A program made the translations under genes and the position numbers. Shown in pieces: positions 25,382 through 33,695 of a DNA stretch of 64,000 nt. Source of the DNA: Ignavibacteriota bacterium (lineage in GTDB: Bacteria > Bacteroidota > Ignavibacteria > Ignavibacteriales > Melioribacteraceae). The stretch is taken from NCBI GenBank assembly GCA_013112585.1, contig JABFGH010000025.1, positions 1 to 64,000 on the forward strand. The letters are read 5' to 3'. A model generated the notes under the pieces. The model was not told the DNA's origin and did no database searches. It saw nothing but the letters and a program-made list of their open reading frames with translations. Positions within the stretch are counted from its first letter, which is position 1. Each line of letters opens with the position of its first letter.

Positions 25382-26683
25382 TTACAAATTATCTAAATTC
25401 TCTTGAAGGTATTTAAAGTCAGGAGTCAATTCCCCTTTATATAATATTACCGCTCTTTTAATTTCATCAGGGTAACCGCAATCATCAAAAGATTTGTTCA
25501 AATCTGCATTAACAATACCCGGTACAAACGGCAGTAATGAAGTTGAGAAACTAACGGAGGAATCCTTCGGTAACTCTGTGGGTAGGTTATCAACAGCAAT
25601 ATCAACAACACCTTTACCCTCGTACCCGTCTGTAATATCATCCGTATCCGGATTATAAACATAAGCTGGGTTATCTGATTCAGTTGCTTTAGAGGTAAAT
25701 TCAATTGCGCCGTCTATATCGCAAGTTATATCACCAATTACCTGAAGCTTAAGCTCATTAATGTTACGCTTAATAAAATCTTTAGTAACAAATCTCGGAT
25801 ATCTTTCATCCCAATAAATTGCATTTACAAGGACGCTAAGTTTTTTCAAGTATTGTTCAAAATTAGATTTATATTTTTCAGGATAATCGTAATAATCCTG
25901 CAGTACGAATTTCATTTGGCTATCGATAGGAGCAGCCATATGTTCTTCCTTAAAAACAACTTTGTATAAAATGTTATTCTCATATTCTTTTTGATTCAAC
26001 AACTCCTCCGGTGAAATTTCTTTATGCGGCAAGAGGTCAAAAACTTCCTGCGCACCTTGCGAAACATTACCGTAGCCTGCAAATCCGATTACGAGCGGAC
26101 AAAGTTCATCCGGAATTTCATTTTTTTCAAATTCAGATTTTAATTCTGCAATTTGTTTTTTTGCATCATCAACATCTGCGTATTCATAAGCCGGTTTAAT
26201 TTTATTAAATGGTGTTTCGTAGCCCAATGCAGTATATCTTTTACCCATTCCGTGGAATGTATCAATCATTCCTGCAAGTCCGGCATAATTACCAAAAAAT
26301 ACTTTCCTTCTGCCTTTATCATCTTTAATGCACTCATAATCTATAAGTGTACATTTCAAATCAATTAATTTTTGGAGCATAGGCATGTTATAAGGCTGAC
26401 CTTTAATCGTGTGTGAAAATTCGATATAAGTTCTATTTGGCTTTAGTAATTTTATTGGAATTTCTTTTACTGCAAATACAATTGGGCACTCATCTAAATC
26501 CTCTTTAATCGTTCCGCCGGCTTCAATATATTCAGCATCACTAAATGCTCTAGTCTTAAATGATTGAAGAACAGTTTCAATATTATGCTTTTCCTTTAAT
26601 TCTTTAACATGCTTCGGAATTATCGGAACTCTTCGTTCCCAGATATTCTTATCTTCTCTTCGTACGCCAATAATTTTTTTCAT
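25382..26683 (-). CDS. lysine 2-oxoglutarate reductase-like protein (LKR/SDH family, AlaDh/PNT N domain)
   Basis: About 433 residues. The start is the ATG at 26683, which has GGAG five bases before it; an in-frame ATG at 26707 lacks this. The N-terminal domain belongs to the AlaDh/PNT type (GVRREDKNIWERRVPIIP, FAVKEIP, EFSHTIKGQPYNMPML), in the version seen in the lysine-ketoglutarate-reductase half of alpha-aminoadipic semialdehyde synthase; VIGFAGYGNVSQGAQEVFDL is the nucleotide-binding loop. The saccharopine dehydrogenase domain is not fused to it. The likely reaction joins lysine and 2-oxoglutarate to give saccharopine. A partner dehydrogenase is not in the window. Confidence 0.75.
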   Translation of the reverse strand: MKKIIGVRREDKNIWERRVPIIPKHVKELKEKHNIETVLQSFKTRAFSDAEYIEAGGTIKEDLDECPIVFAVKEIPIKLLKPNRTYIEFSHTIKGQPYNMPMLQKLIDLKCTLIDYECIKDDKGRRKVFFGNYAGLAGMIDTFHGMGKRYTALGYETPFNKIKPAYEYADVDDAKKQIAELKSEFEKNEIPDELCPLVIGFAGYGNVSQGAQEVFDLLPHKEISPEELLNQKEYENNILYKVVFKEEHMAAPIDSQMKFVLQDYYDYPEKYKSNFEQYLKKLSVLVNAIYWDERYPRFVTKDFIKRNINELKLQVIGDITCDIDGAIEFTSKATESDNPAYVYNPDTDDITDGYEGKGVVDIAVDNLPTELPKDSSVSFSTSLLPFVPGIVNADLNKSFDDCGYPDEIKRAVILYKGELTPDFKYLQENLDNL

Positions 26684-26782
26684 ATTATCTCCATAAACTT
26701 CATTCATAAATTTTCAAACTTAAATTTCAATCTAACAAAAAACGATATGATTGTCACTATATAGAATGTGTTTAAAAATAAA

Positions 26783-26803
26783 AACCCCGCATTACGCGGG
26801 GTT
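26783..26803 (-). terminator. intrinsic terminator of dnaK
   Basis: AACCCCGC (26783-26790) pairs with GCGGGGTT (26796-26803) around ATTAC. Read on the - strand, the stem is followed by a T-rich tract. It sits 24 bases past the dnaK stop and is a strong GC-rich stem in AT-rich surroundings. Confidence 0.9.
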
Positions 26804-26826
26804 CTACAAATATCATTTAGGATATT

Positions 26827-28782
26827 TTACTTTTTATCTTTGTCTTGTTCATCGTCATCAACTACTTCGTATGAAGCATCCTGTACTTCTTTTTCCTGTT
26901 TTTCATCACTACCGGAATCGGATTGCGCCTGCTGTTCTTGCTGGGCACCATCTGCTCCGGGATCAGCACCGGGCTGAGCGCCTGCTTGCTGATATAGATT
27001 CTGAGCAATTTCGTTCCATACTTTGTTCAGCTCTTCAGTAGCAGATTTAATTGCATCAGTATTGTCGGTTTTTAACGCCTCTTCTACTTTTGTAATTTCT
27101 GCTTCAAGTTTAGTTTTTGAATCAGCAGGAATTTTATCCTTCATATCTTCAATCTGCTTTTTAGTTTGGAAAACTAAATTATCAGCTTGATTTCTAACTT
27201 CAACAGATTCTTTTTTCTTCTTGTCCTCTGCAGCATGTTCTTTTGCAGCATTTTTCATTTTATCAACTTCCTCTTCTGATAATCCGCTTGAAGAAGTAAT
27301 TCTAATACTCTGCTCTTTTCCTGTAGCTTTATCTTTAGCATAAACTTGAAGAATACCGTTAGCATCAATATCAAAAGTTACTTCTACCTGAGGCATGCCT
27401 CTCGGTGCAGGAGGAATTCCGTCTAAGTGAAATCTTCCTAATGTTCTGTTATCCTGTGCCATTGGTCTTTCACCTTGAAGCACATGAATTTCAACTGAAG
27501 CCTGATTATCGGCAGCAGTTGAGAAAACTTCACTTTTCTTTGTAGGAATTGTTGTGTTAGCATCAATAAGCTTTGTCATCACTCCGCCTAAAGTTTCAAT
27601 ACCAAGTGAAAGGGGTGTAACATCAAGCAGTAAAACATCTTTAACATCACCGGCTAAAACGCCGCCTTGAATTGCTGCTCCAATTGCTACAACCTCATCG
27701 GGATTAACACCTCTGTGAGGCTCTCTTCCAAATACTTCTTTTACCATTTCTTGAACCTTTGGTACGCGGGTGGAACCGCCAACTAATATTACTTCGTCAA
27801 TTTGCGAAGCTGTAAGCCCGGCATCTTTAATTGCAGTTTCGCAAGGAGCAACTGTTCTTGTTAAAAGATCATCAACAAGCTGTTCAAATTTTGAACGTGA
27901 TAGTGTTATGTTCAAGTGTTTTGGTCCATCTTGCGTTGCAGTAACAAACGGTAAATTAACATCAGTCTGCATTGATGATGACAATTCAATTTTAGCTTTT
28001 TCTGCAGCTTCTCTTAGTCGCTGCAATGCCATCGGGTCTTTCCTTAAATCAATTCCTTCCTGCTTCTTGAATTCGTCAGCAAGGTAATCAATAATTCTTT
28101 GGTCAAAGTCATCACCGCCTAAGTGTGTATCACCGTTAGTTGATTTAACTTCAAAAACACCTTCGCCTAGTTGAAGTATTGAAATATCAAATGTACCGCC
28201 GCCTAAGTCATAAACAGCAACCATTTGTTCTTTGGTTTTCTTATCCAATCCGTAAGCTAAAGCTGCTGCGGTAGGTTCATTTATAATTCTCTTAACAGTA
28301 AGACCTGCAATTTCCCCTGCATCTTTGGTTGCTTGTCTCTGTGCATCATTAAAGTATGCAGGCACAGTTACAACAGCTTCAGAAACTTCTTGACCTAAAT
28401 ATTCTTCAGCAGTTTTTTTCATTTTCTGCAGAACCATTGCACTGATTTCAGGCGGTGAATATAGCCTGTCTTCTATTTTAACTCTGGCAGAATCATTATC
28501 GCCTGACTCTACTTTATATGGTACTTCTGTGATTTCATTTCCAACTTCACTTTTCTTTCTACCCATAAATCTTTTAATTGAAAAGATTGTGTTTGTAGGA
28601 TTCGTAACCGCCTGTCTTTTTGCAGGCTGACCAACTAATCGATCCCCGTTTTTTGCAAATGCCACAACAGAAGGAGTAGTTCTTCCCCCTTCGGAATTCG
28701 GGATCACGACCGGTTCGTTACCTTCCATAACCGAAACACACGAGTTCGTTGTTCCTAAATCAATACCTATTATTTTTCCCAT
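26827..28782 (-). CDS. dnaK: molecular chaperone DnaK (Hsp70)
   Basis: A 651-residue Hsp70 of full length. The ATPase domain begins [16 protein letters not shown] and includes [34 protein letters not shown] and [17 protein letters not shown]. The substrate domain follows from about 390 ([14 protein letters not shown]), and the helical lid ends in an acidic tail finishing DKDKK. It folds proteins in the cytoplasm together with DnaJ and GrpE, neither of which is encoded here. The gene is monocistronic: divergent from birA, with its own terminator. No CIRCE element is visible upstream; a sigma-54-like -24/-12 sequence is. Confidence 0.98.
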   Translation of the reverse strand: MGKIIGIDLGTTNSCVSVMEGNEPVVIPNSEGGRTTPSVVAFAKNGDRLVGQPAKRQAVTNPTNTIFSIKRFMGRKKSEVGNEITEVPYKVESGDNDSARVKIEDRLYSPPEISAMVLQKMKKTAEEYLGQEVSEAVVTVPAYFNDAQRQATKDAGEIAGLTVKRIINEPTAAALAYGLDKKTKEQMVAVYDLGGGTFDISILQLGEGVFEVKSTNGDTHLGGDDFDQRIIDYLADEFKKQEGIDLRKDPMALQRLREAAEKAKIELSSSMQTDVNLPFVTATQDGPKHLNITLSRSKFEQLVDDLLTRTVAPCETAIKDAGLTASQIDEVILVGGSTRVPKVQEMVKEVFGREPHRGVNPDEVVAIGAAIQGGVLAGDVKDVLLLDVTPLSLGIETLGGVMTKLIDANTTIPTKKSEVFSTAADNQASVEIHVLQGERPMAQDNRTLGRFHLDGIPPAPRGMPQVEVTFDIDANGILQVYAKDKATGKEQSIRITSSSGLSEEEVDKMKNAAKEHAAEDKKKKESVEVRNQADNLVFQTKKQIEDMKDKIPADSKTKLEAEITKVEEALKTDNTDAIKSATEELNKVWNEIAQNLYQQAGAQPGADPGADGAQQEQQAQSDSGSDEKQEKEVQDASYEVVDDDEQDKDKK

Positions 28783-28927
28783 TTTTTTACTCCTTAATTT
28801 TTACAGTTATTAAACTGATTTATTATTTATTTTTAATTAAATTTCTTTTTGATTTCGATTTCTTTATCGTATCTTTTTCCTTTTGTAAACTTAAATTAAT
28901 TGTAATATTAAAATTTACATACTTATT

Positions 28928-28946
28928 TATTCAATGAACGTGCCAA
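28928..28946 (-). promoter_or_regulatory. sigma-54-like promoter candidate for dnaK
   Basis: Read on the - strand, TTGGCACG, four bases, then TTGAAT. This matches the sigma-54 consensus TTGGCACGNNNNTTGC with correct -24/-12 spacing, except that the -12 element has GA where GC is usual. It would give a leader of roughly 135 bases before the dnaK ATG. The missing C in the -12 element weakens the call. Confidence 0.35.
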
Positions 28947-29033
28947 CATCATATTCTTGCCCTTAACTTATTGTTATCATTGATGTTACAGTTTTTACTT
29001 AAAGTTTGCATGTTTTTTGTTTATGGCACTACT

Positions 29034-29050
29034 TATGACTATTAGTCATA
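29034..29050. promoter_or_regulatory. 17-base palindrome, candidate operator
   Basis: TATGACTA T TAGTCATA is a perfect inverted repeat about 50 bases before the birA start. The size and symmetry suit a dimeric repressor. The BirA here lacks a DNA-binding domain and cannot be the regulator. Confidence 0.45.
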
Positions 29051-29100
29051 GATGTACAAAAGGACGTTAATTATGTCATCATTTAAGAACGGAGATTAAA

Positions 29101-29871
29101 TTGTTAAAATTAGAAGAATTTAACATAAAACTTGATACAGATTTGATCGGGAGAAGTTTTGTCTATTTAGAGGAATGTGATTCCACTAATAATTTTCTAT
29201 TTAATACAAAAGATTATAATCATCATGGAACTGTTGTTCTTTCGGAATATCAATCTAAAGGAAAGGGCAGAAAAGACAGGACGTGGGAAAGTAGCAAAGG
29301 GCAGAATTTAACACTCTCCATCTTGCTCCGCAAAGACATTAAATCAAAATTACTTGGTATAATTAACTTGGGAGCATCCTTGGCAGTTGCGCAAACATTG
29401 GAAAATTTATATCAGCTTGATGTTGAACTTAAATGGCCGAATGATGTTTTAATTAAGCGTAAAAAAATTGCAGGCATTCTTCTAGAGTCCTCTTCTAAAG
29501 GAAGTAAAATAGAAAAACTGGTCGTTGGGATTGGAATAAATGTTAACCAGGTTGGTTTTCAGGGCAAATTTATCATTCCGCCTACTTCTGTAAAAAAAGA
29601 ATTTCACGAAACTATTAGCCGTGAAAGACTACTGAGTGAACTTTTAAATAATTTTGAAGAAATACTTAAAATATGTTTTGACAATCCGAATAAAATTATT
29701 GAGTATTGGAAAGAAAGATGCGATATGATTGGGGAGCATATTAAAGTTGTTGAAAATGATGAATCTAAATTCGGTATTTTCTCTAATATTGACGATGAAG
29801 GATATTTAATACTAAAAAGCAAAGATAAAACTGAAAGAATACACTTCGGAGATGTTAGTCTCCGCCAATAA
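29101..29871 (+). CDS. birA: biotin--[acetyl-CoA carboxylase] ligase
   Basis: A 256-residue biotin protein ligase without the N-terminal helix-turn-helix (monofunctional). The biotinyl-AMP loop is GKGRKDRTWESSKGQNLTLS, and LKWPNDVLIKRKKIAGILLE is the catalytic core with the conserved Lys; VVGIGINVNQ follows. It attaches biotin to the biotin carboxyl carrier protein of acetyl-CoA carboxylase, whose AccD subunit is encoded nearby at 31045-31896. The TTG start is supported by GGAG six bases upstream. The cysteine desulfurase gene follows by 18 bases. Confidence 0.93.
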   Translation: MLKLEEFNIKLDTDLIGRSFVYLEECDSTNNFLFNTKDYNHHGTVVLSEYQSKGKGRKDRTWESSKGQNLTLSILLRKDIKSKLLGIINLGASLAVAQTLENLYQLDVELKWPNDVLIKRKKIAGILLESSSKGSKIEKLVVGIGINVNQVGFQGKFIIPPTSVKKEFHETISRERLLSELLNNFEEILKICFDNPNKIIEYWKERCDMIGEHIKVVENDESKFGIFSNIDDEGYLILKSKDKTERIHFGDVSLRQ

Positions 29872-29889
29872 ATAAAAAGAAAGCTAATT

Positions 29890-31041
29890 ATGAAAGTATA
29901 TTTAGATAATGCAGCTACTACCCCGGTTCATCCAAAAGTTCTGGAAAAGATGCTGCCTTTTCTGAAAGAAAGTTTTGGTAACCCATCTTCAATTCATTCT
30001 TTTGGAAGGAGTGTAAGAGTTGCAATTGAAGAAGCAAGAGAAAATGTTGCCGACTTTATTAATGCTGATGCAAGTGAAATTTATTTTACAAGCAGCGGTA
30101 CCGAAGCATTGAATTTTGCAATTCTGGGAATGTCGAGAACCATTAGGGATGAGAATGGCAAAAGTAAAATTGTAACAGGAGCTAATGAACATTACGCCGT
30201 TATTGAATCTTTTAAAGCATTGGATAAAGAAGGTTTTGATACTCATTTTATAGATTCAAAATACAATGGTGAAATCGATTATGATGAACTTAAAGAGAAT
30301 TCCGAAGGAGCCGCTTTAATTTCAGTAATGCATGTTAATAATGTTCTCGGTTCAATCAATAATTTAAGCAGCGTTAGAAAATTAGCAGGTGAATCCAATG
30401 CTTTTTTTCATACGGATGCCGTGCAGAGTTTTGGTAAAATTAAAATTGATGTTAATGAAATCGGCTGCCATGCTTTGTGTGCATCCGGACATAAACTAAA
30501 CGGACCGAAGGGAATTGGAATGGCGTATATAAAAAGTGAAACTCCAATAGCTCCAATGATGCTGGGCGGGTCGCAGGAACGCAGCAGAAGAGGCGGAACT
30601 GAAAATGTTGCAGGTATAATCGGATTTTCGGAAGCAGTAAATTTGATTAGGGAAAATATTGACTATAAATTTGATTATGCATCGAAATTAAAAAACAGAT
30701 TAATTACAGGATTGAGATCAATAGATAAAGCCGGGATAATTATAAACTGTTTGGATAACTCGACCCCGCATATATGCAGCGTAACTTTGAGCGAAGAATA
30801 TTATAATAATGATGCCGAAGCAATGCTGATGTATTTAGATATTAATGGAGTAGCTGTTTCGGGCGGTGCAGCCTGTACATCCGGCACACTAAAACCATCT
30901 CATGCAGTTCTGGCAATCGGTCATTCAAAAAATAATGCAGCAGGAACTTTTAGGTTTTCATTCGGAGCCCAAAACAGAGATGAAGAAATTGATTACACCC
31001 TGGAAGTGTTAAAAAAAATGACAGATAAATTCCGTAAATAA
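29890..31041 (+). CDS. cysteine desulfurase (NifS/IscS family)
   Basis: A 383-residue PLP enzyme. The opening YLDNAATTPVHPKVLEKM, the PLP-lysine segment SGHKLNGPKG, and the sulfur-accepting Cys in GGAACTSGTLKPSH are all present, as is RRGGTENVAGIIGF. It removes sulfur from cysteine for iron-sulfur cluster or tRNA thiolation pathways. The short interval between the PLP lysine and the Cys loop and the overall length fit the class I NifS/IscS group. No iscU or mnmA is adjacent. It is 18 bases after birA and converges on accD with 3 bases between the stops. Confidence 0.93.
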   Translation: MKVYLDNAATTPVHPKVLEKMLPFLKESFGNPSSIHSFGRSVRVAIEEARENVADFINADASEIYFTSSGTEALNFAILGMSRTIRDENGKSKIVTGANEHYAVIESFKALDKEGFDTHFIDSKYNGEIDYDELKENSEGAALISVMHVNNVLGSINNLSSVRKLAGESNAFFHTDAVQSFGKIKIDVNEIGCHALCASGHKLNGPKGIGMAYIKSETPIAPMMLGGSQERSRRGGTENVAGIIGFSEAVNLIRENIDYKFDYASKLKNRLITGLRSIDKAGIIINCLDNSTPHICSVTLSEEYYNNDAEAMLMYLDINGVAVSGGAACTSGTLKPSHAVLAIGHSKNNAAGTFRFSFGAQNRDEEIDYTLEVLKKMTDKFRK

Positions 31042-31044
31042 ATT

Positions 31045-31896
31045 TTAGTTAAGATCGTTCGAAACATATTCCAACACTGATCCTAATTTTTCCTTCAATT
31101 CCTTACGCGGAATTATCAAATCTATAAACCCATGTTCGAGTAAAAACTCAGATCTCTGAAATCCTTCGGGTAAGTCCTTACCAATAGTTTCTTTTATTAC
31201 TCTGGGTCCGGCAAAACCGATTAATGCATTTGGTTCAGCAATAATAACATCACCAAGCATTGCATAACTTGCTGTTGTACCACCGGTGGTAGGGTCTGTA
31301 AGAATTGATATGTAAGGAATATTATTATCCGCTAACCGGGCTAACCTTGCGCTTGTTTTTGCCATCTGCATTAAGGAAAAAGCTCCTTCCATCATTCTGG
31401 CACCGCCGCTCTGCGAAATAATAATCATTGGAATTTTAGAAGTATAAGCTTTATCAATCGCTCTGGCAATTTTTTCACCAACCACTGCACCCATACTTCC
31501 GCCGATGAATTTAAAATCCATGCAGGCAAAAGCCACCCGCTTGCCGTCAATTCTTCCAGTACCTGTTTTTACTGCGTCATTCAAGCCCGATTTTTTTATC
31601 GTAGTCTCTACCCTATCCTTATAATTTTTTGTATCGGAAAATTTAAGCGGGTCTCCCGATTTCATTTTTTTATCCATTTCACGGAAGGTGTTTTTATCGA
31701 ACAGAATTGAAATGTACTCTCTGCTTCCGATTCTCGAATGATGATCACACTTTGTGCACACCCAGTTATTTATTTCAAATTGCGATTTATGAATTATCTC
31801 ACTGCAGGAAACACACTTAACCCACTGTCCGTCAGGCAGTTCACGCTTTATGCTGTCAGGTGAAATATTTTCTTTCGATCTTTTAAACCAGCTCAT
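31045..31896 (-). CDS. accD: acetyl-CoA carboxylase carboxyltransferase subunit beta
   Basis: A 283-residue subunit with the N-terminal zinc ribbon (CVSCSEIIH and CTKCDHH, four Cys) and the crotonase-like carboxyltransferase domain (GSMGAVVGEKIARAID, SQSGGARMMEGAFSLMQM, PTTGGTTASYAMLGD). With AccA it transfers the carboxyl group from biotin to acetyl-CoA for fatty-acid synthesis. AccA is not in the window. The start overlaps the stop of the DUF1573 gene (TAATG), so it is the last gene of the sprA operon as read from the sequence. Confidence 0.95.
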   Translation of the reverse strand: MSWFKRSKENISPDSIKRELPDGQWVKCVSCSEIIHKSQFEINNWVCTKCDHHSRIGSREYISILFDKNTFREMDKKMKSGDPLKFSDTKNYKDRVETTIKKSGLNDAVKTGTGRIDGKRVAFACMDFKFIGGSMGAVVGEKIARAIDKAYTSKIPMIIISQSGGARMMEGAFSLMQMAKTSARLARLADNNIPYISILTDPTTGGTTASYAMLGDVIIAEPNALIGFAGPRVIKETIGKDLPEGFQRSEFLLEHGFIDLIIPRKELKEKLGSVLEYVSNDLN

Positions 31897-32621
31897 TATG
31901 TTTTTCGCTTATTTATTGCAACATACAAAGTTATTATCTGACGCGGCTGTTCAGGATCATCTGAAAATACAGTTACAGTTCGCGTAACTTTACCGCTTCT
32001 ATCTTTTGTGTCGAACTTAATATTTAATTTTCCCTCTTCACCGGGCTTTAAACTTTTACTGCTTACTACCGCTGCTGCACAGCCGCACGATGATTTAACT
32101 TCCTTAATGTTAAGCGGTTTATTTCCTAAATTCCTAAATCCAACATTCCATTCGGCTACTTCACCTTCGGTTACCCGACCAAAGTTATGCTGGTATTTAT
32201 CAAATTTTAGAACCGGTTTTGCTGCTGATTTTTCACCCCCGGCACCTTTAATTATATTTGCAGTAAAACTTAAACGCACTTCGGGATTTAACGGATCATT
32301 TGACAACACATAAACATGCTTACGCTGATTACCTTTTCGGCGGGCAGTGTTAAATGAAACTTTTATTGTAGTACCTTCACCCGGCTCCAAAACATCTTTT
32401 TCTGGTTTAACGGCAGTGCACCCGCAAGAGGCTCTTACATGATTTATTCTTAGTACGTCTCCGCCGGTATTATAAATTTCAAAATTATGCTCTACAACTT
32501 CACCTTCATTCACAGTCCCGAAATCATAATTACTTTCTTGATATGATATTTTAGGACCAACTATCTGGCTGTATGTAATTGAAAATAAAATCAACAGAAA
32601 ACCTAAAGTCAATCTTTTCAT
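31896..32621 (-). CDS. DUF1573 exported protein, two domains
   Basis: A 241-residue protein with a signal peptide (MKRLTLGFLLILFSITYSQ) and two copies of the DUF1573 Ig-like domain. Each has the family core: NYDFGTVNEGEVVEHNF with RASCGCTAVKPEKD, and NFGRVTEGEVAEWNV with KSSCGCAAAVVS. The paired Cys-Gly-Cys in each domain is characteristic. It is probably periplasmic or outer-membrane-associated; the function is unknown. It overlaps tsaB by 4 bases and accD by 1. Confidence 0.9.
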   Translation of the reverse strand: MKRLTLGFLLILFSITYSQIVGPKISYQESNYDFGTVNEGEVVEHNFEIYNTGGDVLRINHVRASCGCTAVKPEKDVLEPGEGTTIKVSFNTARRKGNQRKHVYVLSNDPLNPEVRLSFTANIIKGAGGEKSAAKPVLKFDKYQHNFGRVTEGEVAEWNVGFRNLGNKPLNIKEVKSSCGCAAAVVSSKSLKPGEEGKLNIKFDTKDRSGKVTRTVTVFSDDPEQPRQIITLYVAINKRKT

Positions 32622-33274
32622 TTTTTTCCTTTTACTATAAAATTTTTAATGTAATTCGGTTCTAAATAATCGTAGTCCGAAGTTACTAAATCTTTTCCAA
32701 AAATATAAGCCCACTTTGCTACGAACAGTGCATTAGGTGCTGTGTAATCACTATACTCCATCTGCTCTGAATAATTACCGATAATGATATAATCTTGATA
32801 CTTATCAGGAGAAAAATCTTTTTTATTTACAAGATGTACTTCCGTAAGAGTTTCGTAACCATCATTTTGTTTTTTGTATTCGGCAGAGTATAATTCATCC
32901 ATATTAACACTGTTGGCAATAACAAATTTTTCAATGTTATTTATTTCATTACTAATTTGAAGTGCAAGCGCCTCGTAAGTGGGAACAGGTATTATTGGTA
33001 CTTCTAACCCGAATGCTAAACCTTTTGCAACTGACATACCGATTCGTAAACCTGTAAATGAACCCGGACCAACAGAAACTGCAATTGATTTTACTGATTT
33101 AATTAATAATTTTTTTTCAACTAATAATTCGTCAATTGTTGTTAATAATTTTTCAGAATGAAGATGCTTACCGGTTATAGTTTTTTCGTAAGATTCATTT
33201 TCACTGTAATATAGTGCCGCACTGCATTTACTGCCGGTTGTTTCAATTGCTAATATTGGTGAATATTTAATCAT
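32618..33274 (-). CDS. tsaB: tRNA threonylcarbamoyladenosine biosynthesis protein TsaB
   Basis: A 218-residue ASKHA-fold protein with the TsaB signatures ILAIETTGSKCSAALY at the start and VGPGSFTGLRIGMSVAKGLA near residue 70. It is the dimerisation partner of TsaD in making t6A37 of ANN-decoding tRNAs. The C-terminal region is short, as in other Bacteroidota. It overlaps tsaE by 8 bases, so the two t6A genes are coupled; tsaD and tsaC are elsewhere. Confidence 0.92.
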   Translation of the reverse strand: MIKYSPILAIETTGSKCSAALYYSENESYEKTITGKHLHSEKLLTTIDELLVEKKLLIKSVKSIAVSVGPGSFTGLRIGMSVAKGLAFGLEVPIIPVPTYEALALQISNEINNIEKFVIANSVNMDELYSAEYKKQNDGYETLTEVHLVNKKDFSPDKYQDYIIIGNYSEQMEYSDYTAPNALFVAKWAYIFGKDLVTSDYDYLEPNYIKNFIVKGKK

Positions 33275-33695
33275 GTTTCATTATACTAATCTTTCTTGAA
33301 CTATTATTAATAAATTCTAATTTAATTTCAAAATGTTTTGATGGTAAAACTTCAGGCATAAGTTCCGCCCACTCAATAAATTTTATTGCTTCACTGTTAT
33401 AAATATATTCATCAATCCCTATGTCATACAATTCTTCCAACCTATTTATCCTGTAAAAATCGAAATGATAAACCGGCACATCCCCGGCATATTCATTAAT
33501 AATTGAAAAGGTTGGGCTATCCGCATCATTAATACCGAGCATCTGACAAAACTTTTTAATAAAAAAGGTTTTACCCGAACCTAAATTACCGTTTAATGCA
33601 ATAACATTTCCGGGGTTTACTTCATTAAAAAATAGCTTTACAACTTTGGCTGTTTCAGTTTCCGAATTAACAATAATTGAAAATGGAAATTCCAC
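33267..33695 (-). CDS. tsaE: tRNA threonylcarbamoyladenosine biosynthesis ATPase TsaE
   Basis: A 142-residue P-loop ATPase with the Walker A GNLGSGKTFFIKKFC and the family features SPTFSIINEY, VYHFDFYRI and IKFIEWAELMPEVLP. It supports the TsaB-TsaD complex in t6A synthesis. The stop-to-start distance from porX is zero (33696/33695), and its end overlaps tsaB. The porX-tsaE neighbourhood is known from other T9SS bacteria. Confidence 0.94.
   Translation of the reverse strand: MEFPFSIIVNSETETAKVVKLFFNEVNPGNVIALNGNLGSGKTFFIKKFCQMLGINDADSPTFSIINEYAGDVPVYHFDFYRINRLEELYDIGIDEYIYNSEAIKFIEWAELMPEVLPSKHFEIKLEFINNSSRKISIMKHD

Larger units (their letters stand above)
28783..29100. other. divergent promoter region dnaK-birA
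   Basis: About 318 bases between two divergent genes. It holds a sigma-54-like sequence for dnaK (28928-28946) and a 17-base perfect palindrome near birA (29034-29050). The rest is AT-rich; the open frame through 28749-28937 is low-complexity Phe/Ile and not a gene. Confidence 0.6.

Noticed and set aside
28783-29100. CIRCE operator before dnaK
   Set aside because: No TTAGCACTC-N9-GAGTGCTAA-like sequence is present; the only palindrome here (29034-29050) has a different sequence and lies nearer birA.
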